Assembly: GCF_014117325.1 (NCBI RefSeq)
Contig: NZ_CP059732.1
Location: 5,965,001-6,029,000 of the forward strand
DNA from: Spirosoma foliorum
Lineage (GTDB): Bacteria > Bacteroidota > Bacteroidia > Cytophagales > Spirosomataceae
DNA: 64,000 nt
Direction: 5' to 3'
Shown: positions 37,134-45,696 of the stretch, piece after piece
Numbering within the stretch: position 1 is the stretch's first letter
Layout: each line of letters opens with the position of its first letter
Made by a program: the position numbers and the translations under genes
Notes under the pieces: model-generated
What the model was told of the DNA's origin: nothing
The model's database searches: none
The model's input: only the letters and a program-made list of their open reading frames with translations

Positions 37134-38252
37134 TTAGAGCCCTACAACTAGCCTCAATCCAGGAATTACGTTCTTAAAAAAGCCATTCATATAGAAGTCT
37201 GACTGGACTTTAAATACCTTATTCTGATAGACTGTACCACCAAATCGGATCGTGTTAGAATCAAAATACGAGCCTCTTCGATAAACAGGTAGTCCTACGT
37301 AAAACGAAGCAATTTGACGACTAAAATTCGTGAATCGGCTGCCCTTGTTTGCCCGGTAAAAAGCAATACCAACGCTCAGAAAATCGTTTCGAAACGTTTG
37401 AAATCCACCATCAGCTGCCTGTTGAAAGAAGAAGTTTGACGTATAGCCTACCTGATAGCCAATACGCTTAAACTGACTCGGAATCAGCTGAACGTCAAAA
37501 TTGAGCGACGGCACCCATTGTTTACGAATCAATCCTACGCCCACTCCTGGTTGTAAACTCAGAAATGGGCTAGCTGGCGGGCCAACTCGTTGCACGTTGG
37601 TTTTGTTATCGATACCCTGAATTAAGGCAAACGATATTCTAGGATTGGTCAGGTCGTGGTTTTTGTACGCTCGTGTTGCATCAATCGCCTGTTGCAATCG
37701 TTGATTAATACCTCCTTCTTCTTTAAGCAGGCGCTCAATATCGCGGAGGTTATTGACGAATAGGTAAATACTAAAATCATCTGGAATGGCTTGTGACGTG
37801 GATGATACCCAGACAATCTGGAGTGTGTCCTGCTGGATCTTCATTTGTAAAGGCTCATCTCCATCTCGAAACCGAAACGACGCGGTCGACTGAGGAGTAT
37901 AACGCAAGGCAATAGATCGATCTGTTTCGCCAAGCCGAACCAGTGCGTGAGTCGCCTGAGTTGGGCTTTGGGTGGTATCTTCTACTTTATGATAGTCGGC
38001 AATAACCAAGCGTAATACAGAGTCAACATTTTTTCGGGCCAGCAGCTGCGTGTATCGGTCAAATCCAATAAGGAGCGTATTTCGTTGACCTAACTCGACT
38101 TCAATCTGGTTAAGGCCAATAAACTTTCGTTTGGCGCCCGTTTCGGTTAGCAGCGGACTTTTCGGTTCGGATAGATGTGAGCTTGTCGATTGAGATATAG
38201 CAATCCTGACTATGCTCAACAGGAGCATAGTAATTAAACAAAATAGACGCAT
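37134..38252 (-). CDS. Exported protein, probable outer-membrane beta-barrel, of the sigma-factor operon
   Basis: A 372-residue protein with a signal peptide (cleavage near AISQS). The N-terminal half (residues 45-210) has a YHKVEDTTQ... region and helices (INQRLQQAIDATRAYK); the C-terminal 150 residues alternate short aromatic beta strands (FDVQLIPSQF, IGYQVGYTSNFFF, FYVGLPVYRRG) and end GLRLVVGL, as in small barrels. It starts 2 bases downstream of the anti-sigma-like gene, so the two are translationally linked. The function is unknown; it may be the regulated product or the sensor end of the system. Confidence 0.65.
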   Translation of the reverse strand: MRLFCLITMLLLSIVRIAISQSTSSHLSEPKSPLLTETGAKRKFIGLNQIEVELGQRNTLLIGFDRYTQLLARKNVDSVLRLVIADYHKVEDTTQSPTQATHALVRLGETDRSIALRYTPQSTASFRFRDGDEPLQMKIQQDTLQIVWVSSTSQAIPDDFSIYLFVNNLRDIERLLKEEGGINQRLQQAIDATRAYKNHDLTNPRISFALIQGIDNKTNVQRVGPPASPFLSLQPGVGVGLIRKQWVPSLNFDVQLIPSQFKRIGYQVGYTSNFFFQQAADGGFQTFRNDFLSVGIAFYRANKGSRFTNFSRQIASFYVGLPVYRRGSYFDSNTIRFGGTVYQNKVFKVQSDFYMNGFFKNVIPGLRLVVGL

Positions 38253-38254
38253 GA

Positions 38255-38977
38255 TTATTGGTTTGGTTTATGTGTTAATGGGAGTGTAAAGGCAGGGCGG
38301 CTTCCGTCGGAGACAGATTCGGCACGACCACCAGTACCTATTCGGACAAAATTTTCGGCGGGGTAAAGTTTAGGGCGCGTTTCCTCTTCGGACCGCAATT
38401 CGTTTTCGTGAACAACCTTAAATCGGTGCTTCGGTGCCGACATCGCAACACTGGGCTTTTGTGCTTCCGGTTCCGACTCTACCAGAAGCGACACTTCTAT
38501 ACTTCTGGGCACTTCCGTCGTTTGGGCAACCGCTTCTATGGGTTCTGTTACGAATGGGGTGGTTTTGGCCTTTCGTGTTTCTTTCTGATCGCGGTGCTTT
38601 TGTAAGGCTAAAACAGGTTTTTCTTTTCCATCCACTACGGGCTTTGATCGGGCTACATCAGCACTAGAATTCGGTTGGTATTGGTTAGTTAACAGCCTCT
38701 TAGGTTTATGGTTTCCAGTAGCCACAATACTATGTTTGCTAGTCGATGTATATAACCAGAAGTAGCCTAGAGCTAGTGCCAGCAAGCAGGCGGCAGCCGC
38801 CCACCATACCCAACCCGTCAACCGACGAGCTGGTGTTTGCTCTAGTTCGGGTCGCAATTGGCCCCATAAACGCTCCGAGTTGAAGGCTGAGCCGGGCGGT
38901 GGTGTATCGGGGAGTTGGCTAAGTGTCTGCCGCACCCATTGATCAGGAAATTCGTCGGGTTTCTGCTTCATAGCCAT
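38255..38977 (-). CDS. Anti-sigma-factor-like membrane protein
   Basis: A 240-residue protein with a cytoplasmic N-terminal part (residues 1-50, DEFPDQWVRQTLSQLPDTPPPGS), one membrane helix (GWVWWAAAACLLALALGYFWL, about residues 55-76) and a long basic-acidic periplasmic tail. This matches the layout of Bacteroidota anti-sigma proteins although the zinc motif of the ZAS class is absent. It overlaps the end of the sigma factor gene by 35 bases, a strong sign of coupling. Confidence 0.7.
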   Translation of the reverse strand: MAMKQKPDEFPDQWVRQTLSQLPDTPPPGSAFNSERLWGQLRPELEQTPARRLTGWVWWAAAACLLALALGYFWLYTSTSKHSIVATGNHKPKRLLTNQYQPNSSADVARSKPVVDGKEKPVLALQKHRDQKETRKAKTTPFVTEPIEAVAQTTEVPRSIEVSLLVESEPEAQKPSVAMSAPKHRFKVVHENELRSEEETRPKLYPAENFVRIGTGGRAESVSDGSRPAFTLPLTHKPNQ

Positions 38978-39500
38978 GTTGTGTTAACCAGGTTTGCAAC
39001 AGCGCACGCGCCTTACTTAACTGTGATTTCGATGTATTTTCAGAGATCCTTAACTGCTCGGCAATCTCACGATGTGTATAGCCTTCAATAGCGCAGAGAT
39101 TAAACACCGTTCGGTAGCCAGTCGGCAATTCTCGTATCAGTGCATAAATCCGTTCGGCATCCAGCCCCGAATCAGGCAGCGGCTCTGCGGCAGGTTGCTC
39201 TTCGGCTTCTTCTTCTGCCTGAAAAAGCGGTAAGTGCCGATTGGCTCGCAGGTGCTGCAAAGCCTCATTAACCACGATGCGTCGGAGCCAGGCATCCAGA
39301 CTAGTATCGTCTCGGTACGAGAATTTATCAATCCCACGAAATGCTTTCAGAAACGCATTCATCAGCACTTCTTCAGCCTCTGGCTCATTCCGAACGTACC
39401 GTAAACTCACCCGAAACAATCGATTAGCATACTGATCGAACAGCCGTTTCTGGGCAAAGGCATTACCTCGCTGGCACTGTTCAACAAGTTGCTTCGACAT
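38943..39500 (-). CDS. ECF RNA polymerase sigma factor
   Basis: A 185-residue sigma-70 family protein from ATG 39500 (MSKQLVEQ; a GTG 18 bases upstream is an alternative). Region 2 covers about residues 5-75 (AQKRLFDQYANRLFRVSLRYVRNEPEAEEVLMNAFLKAF, with the DAWLRRIVVNEALQHLR segment), then an acidic linker (EAEEQPAAEPLPD), and region 4 with the helix-turn-helix YTHREIAEQLRISENTSKSQLSKAR. It should direct polymerase to its own regulon and probably to this operon, and be held by the next gene's product. Confidence 0.93.
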   Translation of the reverse strand: MSKQLVEQCQRGNAFAQKRLFDQYANRLFRVSLRYVRNEPEAEEVLMNAFLKAFRGIDKFSYRDDTSLDAWLRRIVVNEALQHLRANRHLPLFQAEEEAEEQPAAEPLPDSGLDAERIYALIRELPTGYRTVFNLCAIEGYTHREIAEQLRISENTSKSQLSKARALLQTWLTQHGYEAETRRIS

Positions 39501-39610
39501 ACGTTTGGCTAGTTTCACTAACAGAAATGCCAGGTTCAGCCAAAGGGTTGCCTGATGTTCAAAAAAAAGCGTCTGTTTTTATAAACAGACGCCAAGATGG
39601 TGTAGATGGT

Positions 39611-39721
39611 GCGAACGTCCACGTTCGTACCGACTATTCTCCGGCCTCTGGCCGGACGAAAAATAATAAACCAAACCCGGCCAGAGGCCGGAGAATAGTC
39701 AGCACGAACGTAGACGTTCGC
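39611..39721. repeat. REPIN-like 45-base-arm inverted repeat
   Basis: 39611-39655 pairs with 39677-39721 with about three mismatches. Each arm holds two nested palindromes: GAACGT-CCAC-GTTC-like and CCGGCC-TCT-GGCCGG. The centre is AT-rich. It lies between the sigma factor start and the end of the HxlR gene. Confidence 0.85.
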
Positions 39722-39747
39722 GCTATCATCGTCGCATTAGTGAGCAG

Positions 39748-40200
39748 TTAATTAAGCGACACTGAATCAATAACCTTTCCCTCACGAGCGTCGAACCGTG
39801 CTCTGGCTTCCAGAATCTGATTACTGTGCGTATTCGCCCATTCACCCAGCGCCAGCATCTGCACCAATAGACTTTGCCCTAAATCAGTCAATTGATATTC
39901 GACGCGAGGGGGAATTTCGGGATAAACCCGACGTGTGACGATACCATCCCGCTCTAACGTTCGAAGCGTTACGGTGAGCATCCGTTGTGAAATTCCATCG
40001 ACTCGTTTCTTCAATTCATTGAACCGGAGCGTACCAGCCTCACCCAAATTAATAATGGATAACGTCGACCATTTATCGCTAAATCGCGCCATAATGTGCC
40101 GAATTGGACAAATACCGCCATCATCTTCGACATCCTCTAAAATTTTTTGCAACTTTTCCTGTACACTATCTTCCTGAGAATCAACAATAGTTCTTTCCAT
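39748..40200 (-). CDS. HxlR family winged-helix regulator
   Basis: A 150-residue protein from ATG 40200 (MERTIVDSQ). It has the HxlR signature CPIRHIMARFSDKWSTLSIINL with a conserved Cys near the start of the domain, then RFNELKKRVDGISQRMLTVTLRTLERDGIVTR (recognition helix and wing) and YQLTDLGQSL. HxlR proteins are dimers that often sense reactive electrophiles or oxidants through that Cys. It is divergent from a QorB-like reductase, the same arrangement as ytfH-qorB in E. coli, so it very probably regulates it. Confidence 0.9.
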   Translation of the reverse strand: MERTIVDSQEDSVQEKLQKILEDVEDDGGICPIRHIMARFSDKWSTLSIINLGEAGTLRFNELKKRVDGISQRMLTVTLRTLERDGIVTRRVYPEIPPRVEYQLTDLGQSLLVQMLALGEWANTHSNQILEARARFDAREGKVIDSVSLN

Positions 40201-40217
40201 GTGCCTGACGCAGAATA

Positions 40218-40274
40218 AAGTGCCTTCTTGTGGCACTTCTAATGACTAAATACCTTTGAGTTACCAAAAGTAAC
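40218..40274. promoter_or_regulatory. Operator candidates in the HxlR/QorB-like divergent region
   Basis: Two palindromes stand in the 96-base gap: AAGTGCC-TTCTTGT-GGCACTT (40218-40238) and GTTAC-CAAAA-GTAAC (40260-40274). The second, centred 30 bases before the reductase ATG, is the better candidate for an HxlR dimer site. Confidence 0.5.
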
Positions 40275-40296
40275 TAAGAAACTAAAAATAACAATC

Positions 40297-41145
40297 ATGA
40301 TCGCAATTACCGGAGCCTCTGGCCATTTAGGAAAAGCCACGCTCGAATTCCTGCTCAGAAAAACCACTCCCGAATCGATTGTTGCCCTTGTGCGCGATCC
40401 CCAAAAACTTGCCGACTTTGCCGATAAGGGCATCTCCATTCGGCAGAGCGATTACGCTGATAAAGCATCGTTCGTAACAAGTCTGGCTGGCGTCGATACG
40501 CTTTTGCTGATTTCCAGCGCAGCGTTAGGCGATGAGCGTGTTACTCAACACAGCAATGTAATCAATGCTGCGAAAGAGGCTGGTGTAAAGCATATTTTCT
40601 ATACCAGCGCTCCAAACCCATCACTGGAATCGAGCTTCACTCCCGCTGTTGACCATTTTCGTACCGAAGCCCTAATTAAGGAGTCTGGTCTGACGTATAC
40701 CATTTTCCGCAATAACCTTTATCTGGACGTCTTGCCGATGGTTGTGGGTGATGCCGCAAAAACTGGTAAGCTCTATTTCCCTGCCGGAGATGGCAAAACT
40801 AGTTTTGCTCTACGCCGAGATATGGCAGAAGCACTGGCTAACGCATTGACCAGCGAAGGTCACGACAATCAGATATACGATATTGGCGCAACGACCGCCT
40901 GGTCGTTTAGTGATCTGGCCAATAGCATTAGCCTTGCTGGAACAACCGTTGACTACATCGATATTCCAAGTAGCGATTACGAGGCCGAATTGGCAAAACA
41001 TCTGCCTCCCGTTGCGGTCAAGATTTACGCCGGAATGGCTGAGGGGATTAAGAAAGGGGATTTTGACACGCCATCGCCAACGCTCGCTAAGTTGTTGGGC
41101 CGTGAACCCGTCAGTTTACAAGACTACTTTAAAACGTTAGGTTAG
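40297..41145 (+). CDS. NmrA/SDR-type NAD(P)H:quinone oxidoreductase, QorB-like
   Basis: A 282-residue Rossmann protein. The dinucleotide motif GASGHLGKA is at residues 6-14, VALVRDPQKLADFADKGISIRQSDYADKASF follows, and LLISSAALGDERVTQHSNVINAAKEAGVKHIFYTS is typical of QorB (YtfG)/azoreductase relatives. The enzyme should reduce quinones or related electrophiles with NAD(P)H. It is divergently paired with the HxlR regulator at 39748-40200. Confidence 0.88.
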   Translation: MIAITGASGHLGKATLEFLLRKTTPESIVALVRDPQKLADFADKGISIRQSDYADKASFVTSLAGVDTLLLISSAALGDERVTQHSNVINAAKEAGVKHIFYTSAPNPSLESSFTPAVDHFRTEALIKESGLTYTIFRNNLYLDVLPMVVGDAAKTGKLYFPAGDGKTSFALRRDMAEALANALTSEGHDNQIYDIGATTAWSFSDLANSISLAGTTVDYIDIPSSDYEAELAKHLPPVAVKIYAGMAEGIKKGDFDTPSPTLAKLLGREPVSLQDYFKTLG

Positions 41146-41173
41146 GGTCAAACTTATTTAAATTTTTCGTTTT

Positions 41174-41268
41174 GCCTGTTTTTGTCATTTCGACGTCAGG
41201 AGAAATCTTAAACTTCCTAACTAAGCGAGCTTGAGCTTTCTCCTGACGTCGAAATGACAGAAACAGGC
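41174..41268. repeat. 32-base-arm inverted repeat with TCATTTCGACGTCAGGAGAAA core
   Basis: 41174-41205 pairs with 41237-41268 with one mismatch around a 31-base centre. The word GTCATTTCGACG...GGAGAAATC is a repeat I know from many Bacteroidota genomes. It stands directly after the QorB-like gene and can end its transcript. Confidence 0.82.
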
Positions 41269-41356
41269 TATTCCACGTTTTTTTTTGAATTCATTCATAA
41301 ACAGCGCAAATAGAACGTATATTCCCGGTTATGCAGTTTATGCTATCAGGAAAGGC

Positions 41357-41364
41357 TATTTTTG
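41357..41364 (+). promoter_or_regulatory. -7 element TATTTTTG of the acylase gene
   Basis: It matches TAnnTTTG 32 bases before ATG 41396. The -33 position has no clear TTG. Confidence 0.35.
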
Positions 41365-41395
41365 CCATACAATCCATCTATTTTAGCTTTCATCA

Positions 41396-43606
41396 ATGAA
41401 TTACGCTCAATCGCCATTCCTCCGTTTTGTTCTTGTTTTTCTGACAGCCCTACTTTCGTCTGAATTACAAGCTCAACCCTTTACCAAAGCCGACATAGCC
41501 CGCTGGCAGCAACAGGCCAGGCAGGTGACCATTACGCGTGATACCTGGGGAGTTCCGCACATTTATGGAAAAACGGACGCCAACGTCGTTTTTGGGCTTC
41601 TGTATACGCAGTGCGAAGATGATTTTGCGCGGGTGGAAGAAAACTACATCACATCGACCGGGCGTCTGGCCGAAGTAGAAGGCGAATCAGCGATCTACCA
41701 CGACCTGCGGGCGCGACTCTTTCTGGATACGACTCAGGCTATCGCCATTTATAAAAAGAGCCCGCTCTGGATGAAACAATTGCTGGATGCCTTTGCCGAT
41801 GGAACGAACTATTACCTCTATACACATCCAGCCGTAAAGCCTAGATTGTTAACCCGATTTCAGCCCTGGATGCCGCTCATGTTCAGTGAAGGCAGCATTG
41901 GTGGAAACATCAGCGTCGTATCTACCGAACGACTAAAAGCCTTTTATGAACAGCGTAAATCAACCTCCTGGATCAACAACGGCGATCATTACGAACGTGA
42001 ATCCATTGGTTCCAACGGCTTTGCCATTGCCCCCGCCAAAAGTGCGACCAAAAATGCACTGCTACTTATCAATCCGCATACGTCGTTTTATTTCCGGTCG
42101 GAGGTGCATATGATTAGTCAGGCGGGGTTGAATACTTACGGAGCTGTGACCTGGGGGCAGTTTTTTATCTATCAGGGCTTCAATGAAAATTGTGGCTGGA
42201 TGCACACCACCAGCTATGCCGATTCGATGGATGAGTATCTGGAAACCATCGAAAAGAAAGGCAATGCGCTATTTTACAAGCATGGCAATGACCTGAAACC
42301 CGTTCGCACGCAACAGGTACGAATTCCGTACAAAACGGTATCCGGGATGCAGTATAAGGATTTTACGATGTATTTCACTCAGCATGGTCCTATTGCTGGC
42401 GAGAAAGATGGCAAATGGATTGCCATCGACATGATGAATACACCTCTGAACGCGCTGTCGCAATCGTATTTGCGAACCAAAGCCACCGGATACGATAGTT
42501 TTAAAGAGGTGATGAAGCTCAACGGGAATGCCTCGAACAACACGATTTTTGCCGATAAAAATGGGACTATCGCTTACTGGCACGGCAACTTCATGCCCAA
42601 ACGAGACCCGAAATTCGATTGGGATCAGCCGGTTGACGGCAGTAATCCCGAAACCGACTGGAAAGGGTTACACCCTGTTGATGAAATTGTTCAGGTGCGC
42701 AATCCGGCCAGTGGCTGGATTCAGAATTGCAATGCAACGCCCTTTACGGTATCGGGTAGTAGTAGCCCCGACAAGAGCAAATATCCTGCTTACATGGCTC
42801 CCGACGCCCAAAATTACCGGGGTATCAATGCTGCGCGTGTGCTAAGTCAGAAGTCCATTTTTACGCTCGATACACTGATTGCCGCTGCTGACGATCCGCA
42901 TCTGGCCGCATTCGATGAGTTGCTTCCAGCCTTACTTTCGGCCTACCAGACCGTCGATGCCGCAACCCAATCGAAGGATTTATCAGAAGCCATCGGTATC
43001 CTGAAAGCCTGGGATAAATCGTATGGAGTCACATCTATTGGGCAAACATTAGCCATTTTCTGGGGCGAGAAAATCCAGAAATTAGCCCGGAGTCGGGCGG
43101 CTGGCGACCAGCGATTTGATAACCTGTCGCTCACGGCCTACACCATCAGCAACACCACACCACAGGAAAAGGTAAAAGCGCTGGCCGAGGTACTAACTGA
43201 CCTCACCCGCGACTTTGGCACCTGGAAAACACCCTGGGGCGACATCAACCGATTTCAGCGTTTAACCGGCAAAATCCAGGAAACCTACGACGATCGGCAG
43301 CCAAGCGTCGCTGTTGGCTTTACCTCTTCAGCCTGGGGCTCACTGGCAGCTTTTGCAGCTAAAACCTATCCCGGTACCAAGAAACGGTACGGCAGTGTAG
43401 GAAACAGCTTTGTCGCGGTAGTCGAGTTTGGCCCAAAAGTAAAAGCCCGCTCGGTGGTGACGGGTGGCCAGAGCAGCAAACCCGGTGATAAGCACTTCAC
43501 CGATCAGGCACCCATGTACTGCGAAGGCAAGTTTAAAGATGTGTTGTTTTACGCTGAAGATATTCAGAAGCACGTCGAAAAAACGTACCATCCTGGGGAT
43601 AACTAA
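41396..43606 (+). CDS. Penicillin acylase family Ntn-hydrolase
   Basis: A 736-residue exported precursor with signal peptide (ending near LQAQP). The A-chain region has ITRDTWGVPHIYGKTDANVVFGLLYTQCEDDFARVEENY. The conserved self-cleavage site is IG-SNGFAIAP, making Ser206 the N-terminal nucleophile of the B chain; GAVTWGQFFIYQGFNENCGWMHT and the C-terminal KKRYGSVGNSFVAVVEFG complete the family pattern. Members cleave amides, such as penicillin side chains or acyl-homoserine lactones (quorum quenching). The substrate cannot be told from sequence. It ends in the bidirectional terminator at 43647. Confidence 0.9.
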   Translation: MNYAQSPFLRFVLVFLTALLSSELQAQPFTKADIARWQQQARQVTITRDTWGVPHIYGKTDANVVFGLLYTQCEDDFARVEENYITSTGRLAEVEGESAIYHDLRARLFLDTTQAIAIYKKSPLWMKQLLDAFADGTNYYLYTHPAVKPRLLTRFQPWMPLMFSEGSIGGNISVVSTERLKAFYEQRKSTSWINNGDHYERESIGSNGFAIAPAKSATKNALLLINPHTSFYFRSEVHMISQAGLNTYGAVTWGQFFIYQGFNENCGWMHTTSYADSMDEYLETIEKKGNALFYKHGNDLKPVRTQQVRIPYKTVSGMQYKDFTMYFTQHGPIAGEKDGKWIAIDMMNTPLNALSQSYLRTKATGYDSFKEVMKLNGNASNNTIFADKNGTIAYWHGNFMPKRDPKFDWDQPVDGSNPETDWKGLHPVDEIVQVRNPASGWIQNCNATPFTVSGSSSPDKSKYPAYMAPDAQNYRGINAARVLSQKSIFTLDTLIAAADDPHLAAFDELLPALLSAYQTVDAATQSKDLSEAIGILKAWDKSYGVTSIGQTLAIFWGEKIQKLARSRAAGDQRFDNLSLTAYTISNTTPQEKVKALAEVLTDLTRDFGTWKTPWGDINRFQRLTGKIQETYDDRQPSVAVGFTSSAWGSLAAFAAKTYPGTKKRYGSVGNSFVAVVEFGPKVKARSVVTGGQSSKPGDKHFTDQAPMYCEGKFKDVLFYAEDIQKHVEKTYHPGDN

Positions 43607-43646
43607 GAAACTCTTTTGGCTGTCTATCCAGTTAATCTGGCTTTGC

Positions 43647-43691
43647 TTCATAAAAAAGGGCCAGTCGTAGAGACTGGCCCTTTTTTATGAA
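43647..43691. terminator. Bidirectional terminator between convergent genes
   Basis: A perfect 20-base stem (TTCATAAAAAAGGGCCAGTC with its complement) around GTAGA. The A/T runs on both sides let it stop the acylase gene on plus and the lactonase gene on minus. Confidence 0.92.
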
Positions 43692-43708
43692 GAACTACTG
43701 GATGCCTT

Positions 43709-44632
43709 TTACTCCACGCCTTTCACCTGCATAGGCAACGTATAAACAGACTCAGAAGCTGTGATAAACAACGTTTTCCTGTCTTTGCCACCGAAACAAA
43801 CATTGCCAACCCAACGTGAAGGAATCGGTATGTTGCCCAGTTTAACCCCGGCTGGCGAATACACCGTAACACCCCGGCCCGAGATATACAGATTGCCTTT
43901 ACTATCGAGCGTCATACCATCGGAGCCCTGTGGAATAAAAAGCTGTCGATTAGACAAAGTCCCATCGGCATTGATTTGGTATTTATAGGTCTTGCTATCC
44001 CGAATATCAGCCACGTACAAGAATTTGCCATCGGGCGTACCAACAATGCCATTGGGTTGTTTCAAATCGCCATCGACAAGTACCGCTTCCTGTTTTCCTT
44101 TGGGTAAATAGTAAACTTTCTGGCCGTCGATGTCGGGCTTTTTCCGCTCCCAGTAGTCACGTTGATAATAGGGATCGGTGAAGTAAATCCCACCTTTAGG
44201 ATCAATCCACAAATCATTCGGCCCATTCATACGCTGACCCTGTAAATTAGTCAGCAAAACGGTAATTTTCTTGTCGGGACTAATTGACCATAGTTCGTCT
44301 TTTTCATCGGCACAGGAAATCAGATTGCCTTTTTTATCGAAATACAACCCATTGGAGCGACCCGCTTTATCCATGTACAACGAGAGTTTACCGTCGGTGT
44401 CATATAGCCATATTTTGTCATTCGGCTGGTCGGTGAAATAGATATCCCCTTTCTTATTCACGGCGGGGCCTTCCGTAAACGTAAACTGATCCGACACCTT
44501 GCGAAGCGTAGCTCCCTGCGCCACCACGCTGATCGAATCAAGGCCTTTTCCAGCATTTTGTTGAGCCTGTAAACTGCTGGAGATAGTTAGTATGACGGTC
44601 AGCACCAATCCCGCTTTGCAATAATCATTCAT
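43709..44632 (-). CDS. SMP-30/gluconolactonase/LRE family protein, exported
   Basis: A 307-residue beta-propeller protein with signal peptide (ending SSSLQAQ). Metal and substrate-site segments are recognisable: FTEGPAVNKKGDIYFTD, NGPNDLWIDPKGGIYFTDPYY, LKQPNGIVGTPDGKFLYVADI and SDGMTLDSKGNLYIS. The family hydrolyses sugar lactones, using a divalent metal. A periplasmic location fits with the exported sugar oxidoreductases 7-11 kb away on the same strand. Confidence 0.9.
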   Translation of the reverse strand: MNDYCKAGLVLTVILTISSSLQAQQNAGKGLDSISVVAQGATLRKVSDQFTFTEGPAVNKKGDIYFTDQPNDKIWLYDTDGKLSLYMDKAGRSNGLYFDKKGNLISCADEKDELWSISPDKKITVLLTNLQGQRMNGPNDLWIDPKGGIYFTDPYYQRDYWERKKPDIDGQKVYYLPKGKQEAVLVDGDLKQPNGIVGTPDGKFLYVADIRDSKTYKYQINADGTLSNRQLFIPQGSDGMTLDSKGNLYISGRGVTVYSPAGVKLGNIPIPSRWVGNVCFGGKDRKTLFITASESVYTLPMQVKGVE

Positions 44633-44715
44633 AGGTAAAACTGATAAATCGTTTGCTATATCCAGTAAGCTTATACAAACTAAAAACTAACCTTTCGGCT
44701 CCTGATAAACACAAC

Positions 44716-45553
44716 TTACCGAATCGGCGTATCTCTCGAATCGGCGTAGGCTTTGCTGAAATCAATCTTTTTAACCTGCCCAGCTACGTAGCGAATACCC
44801 TGAAAGATGTGCTGGATAAAGGTCGTATCGCTCATGTAATCCGTTTTGGCGTGGCCCAGCGTTGTACACCATGTATAGCCACCATCGAAATTATAGTACC
44901 AGGCCGAGGGATATAATTCGGTATAGCTCCCGCCAAACATCTTTACTTTTTCGGGCTCGTCCTGATTGAGTGATGTGAGGTCATTAGCCATAATCACCGT
45001 TGGGCCGGGCGACATGTTTTTGGTAAAATAAAACTCGTCCTCTTTTTCCCAGATTTTGGGCAGCCCCTGCATTCAATGGGTGTTTTGTATCGATTATCTC
45101 GGCTTTGAATTTCTGGAATTTAGGATGCCAGGCAAACGTGCCGCCCAGCATTCGCTTAAACCAGGTCCAGTTGCGCTCGGTACCCATTACGGAGTGAATA
45201 CCCACAAAGCCCCCGCCCGCTTCGATGTACCGCCGAAACGCCAGCCGTTGTGTGTCGGTATCAAATACATCGTTGTTTGTACTGGGGAAAATCAGGAGCG
45301 TGTATTGCTTTAGATTGGCCTCGGTGAAAACGGTGGCCTGACTGGACGAATCAACGCTAAATCCGTTTTGCTGACCAAGTTTCTGGATACACAGCACGGC
45401 GTTGGCAATATTGTCGTGAACGTATCCCTTACCGTTCTTGGTGTACACCAGCACCTTCACTTTTTTCCAGTTTACATCCTGACTCCAGCCAACGCTCACG
45501 ACGAACAGAAGTAAACACAAAGTAGACAATCCAATAGCGGTAAATCGATTCAT
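44716..45553 (-). pseudogene. ThuA domain protein, frameshifted as read
   Basis: The N-terminal part (45553 to 44984, 189 codons) has a signal peptide, VKVLVYTKNGKGYVHDNIANAV and GGGFVGIHSVMGTERNWTWFKRMLGGTFAWHP, the ThuA glutamine-amidotransferase-like fold, and then breaks into an unrelated tail. The remaining family sequence (GLPKIWEKEDEFYFTKNMSP to SRDTPIR) lies in the next frame, ending at 44716. Deleting one base of the CCCC run at 45064-45067 gives a single 278-residue protein, a normal length. It is either a homopolymer read error or a true inactivation. ThuA proteins are tied to sugar use and 3-keto-glycoside pathways. Confidence 0.85.
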
Positions 45554-45622
45554 AAGCTGTTTAACGATTTACACAGGAAAGCAACTCTACTAGGTTATCT
45601 ACGCTTGACTGACTGGAAAGGT

Positions 45623-45696
45623 GTTTTTCGACAGGCTTAACAAGATTATTGCCAGTAATAAAATCCTGTCAATCCTGTAAATCCTGTCGAAAAAAC
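45623..45696. repeat. CAGGATT-word inverted repeat, second copy
   Basis: GTTTTTCGACAGG (45623-45635) pairs with CCTGTCGAAAAAAC (45683-45696) with one bulge. On the minus strand the unit (N)ACAGGATT recurs three times every 9 bases. It is the same word family as 3274-3340. It lies between the histidine kinase end and the ThuA start. Confidence 0.6.
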
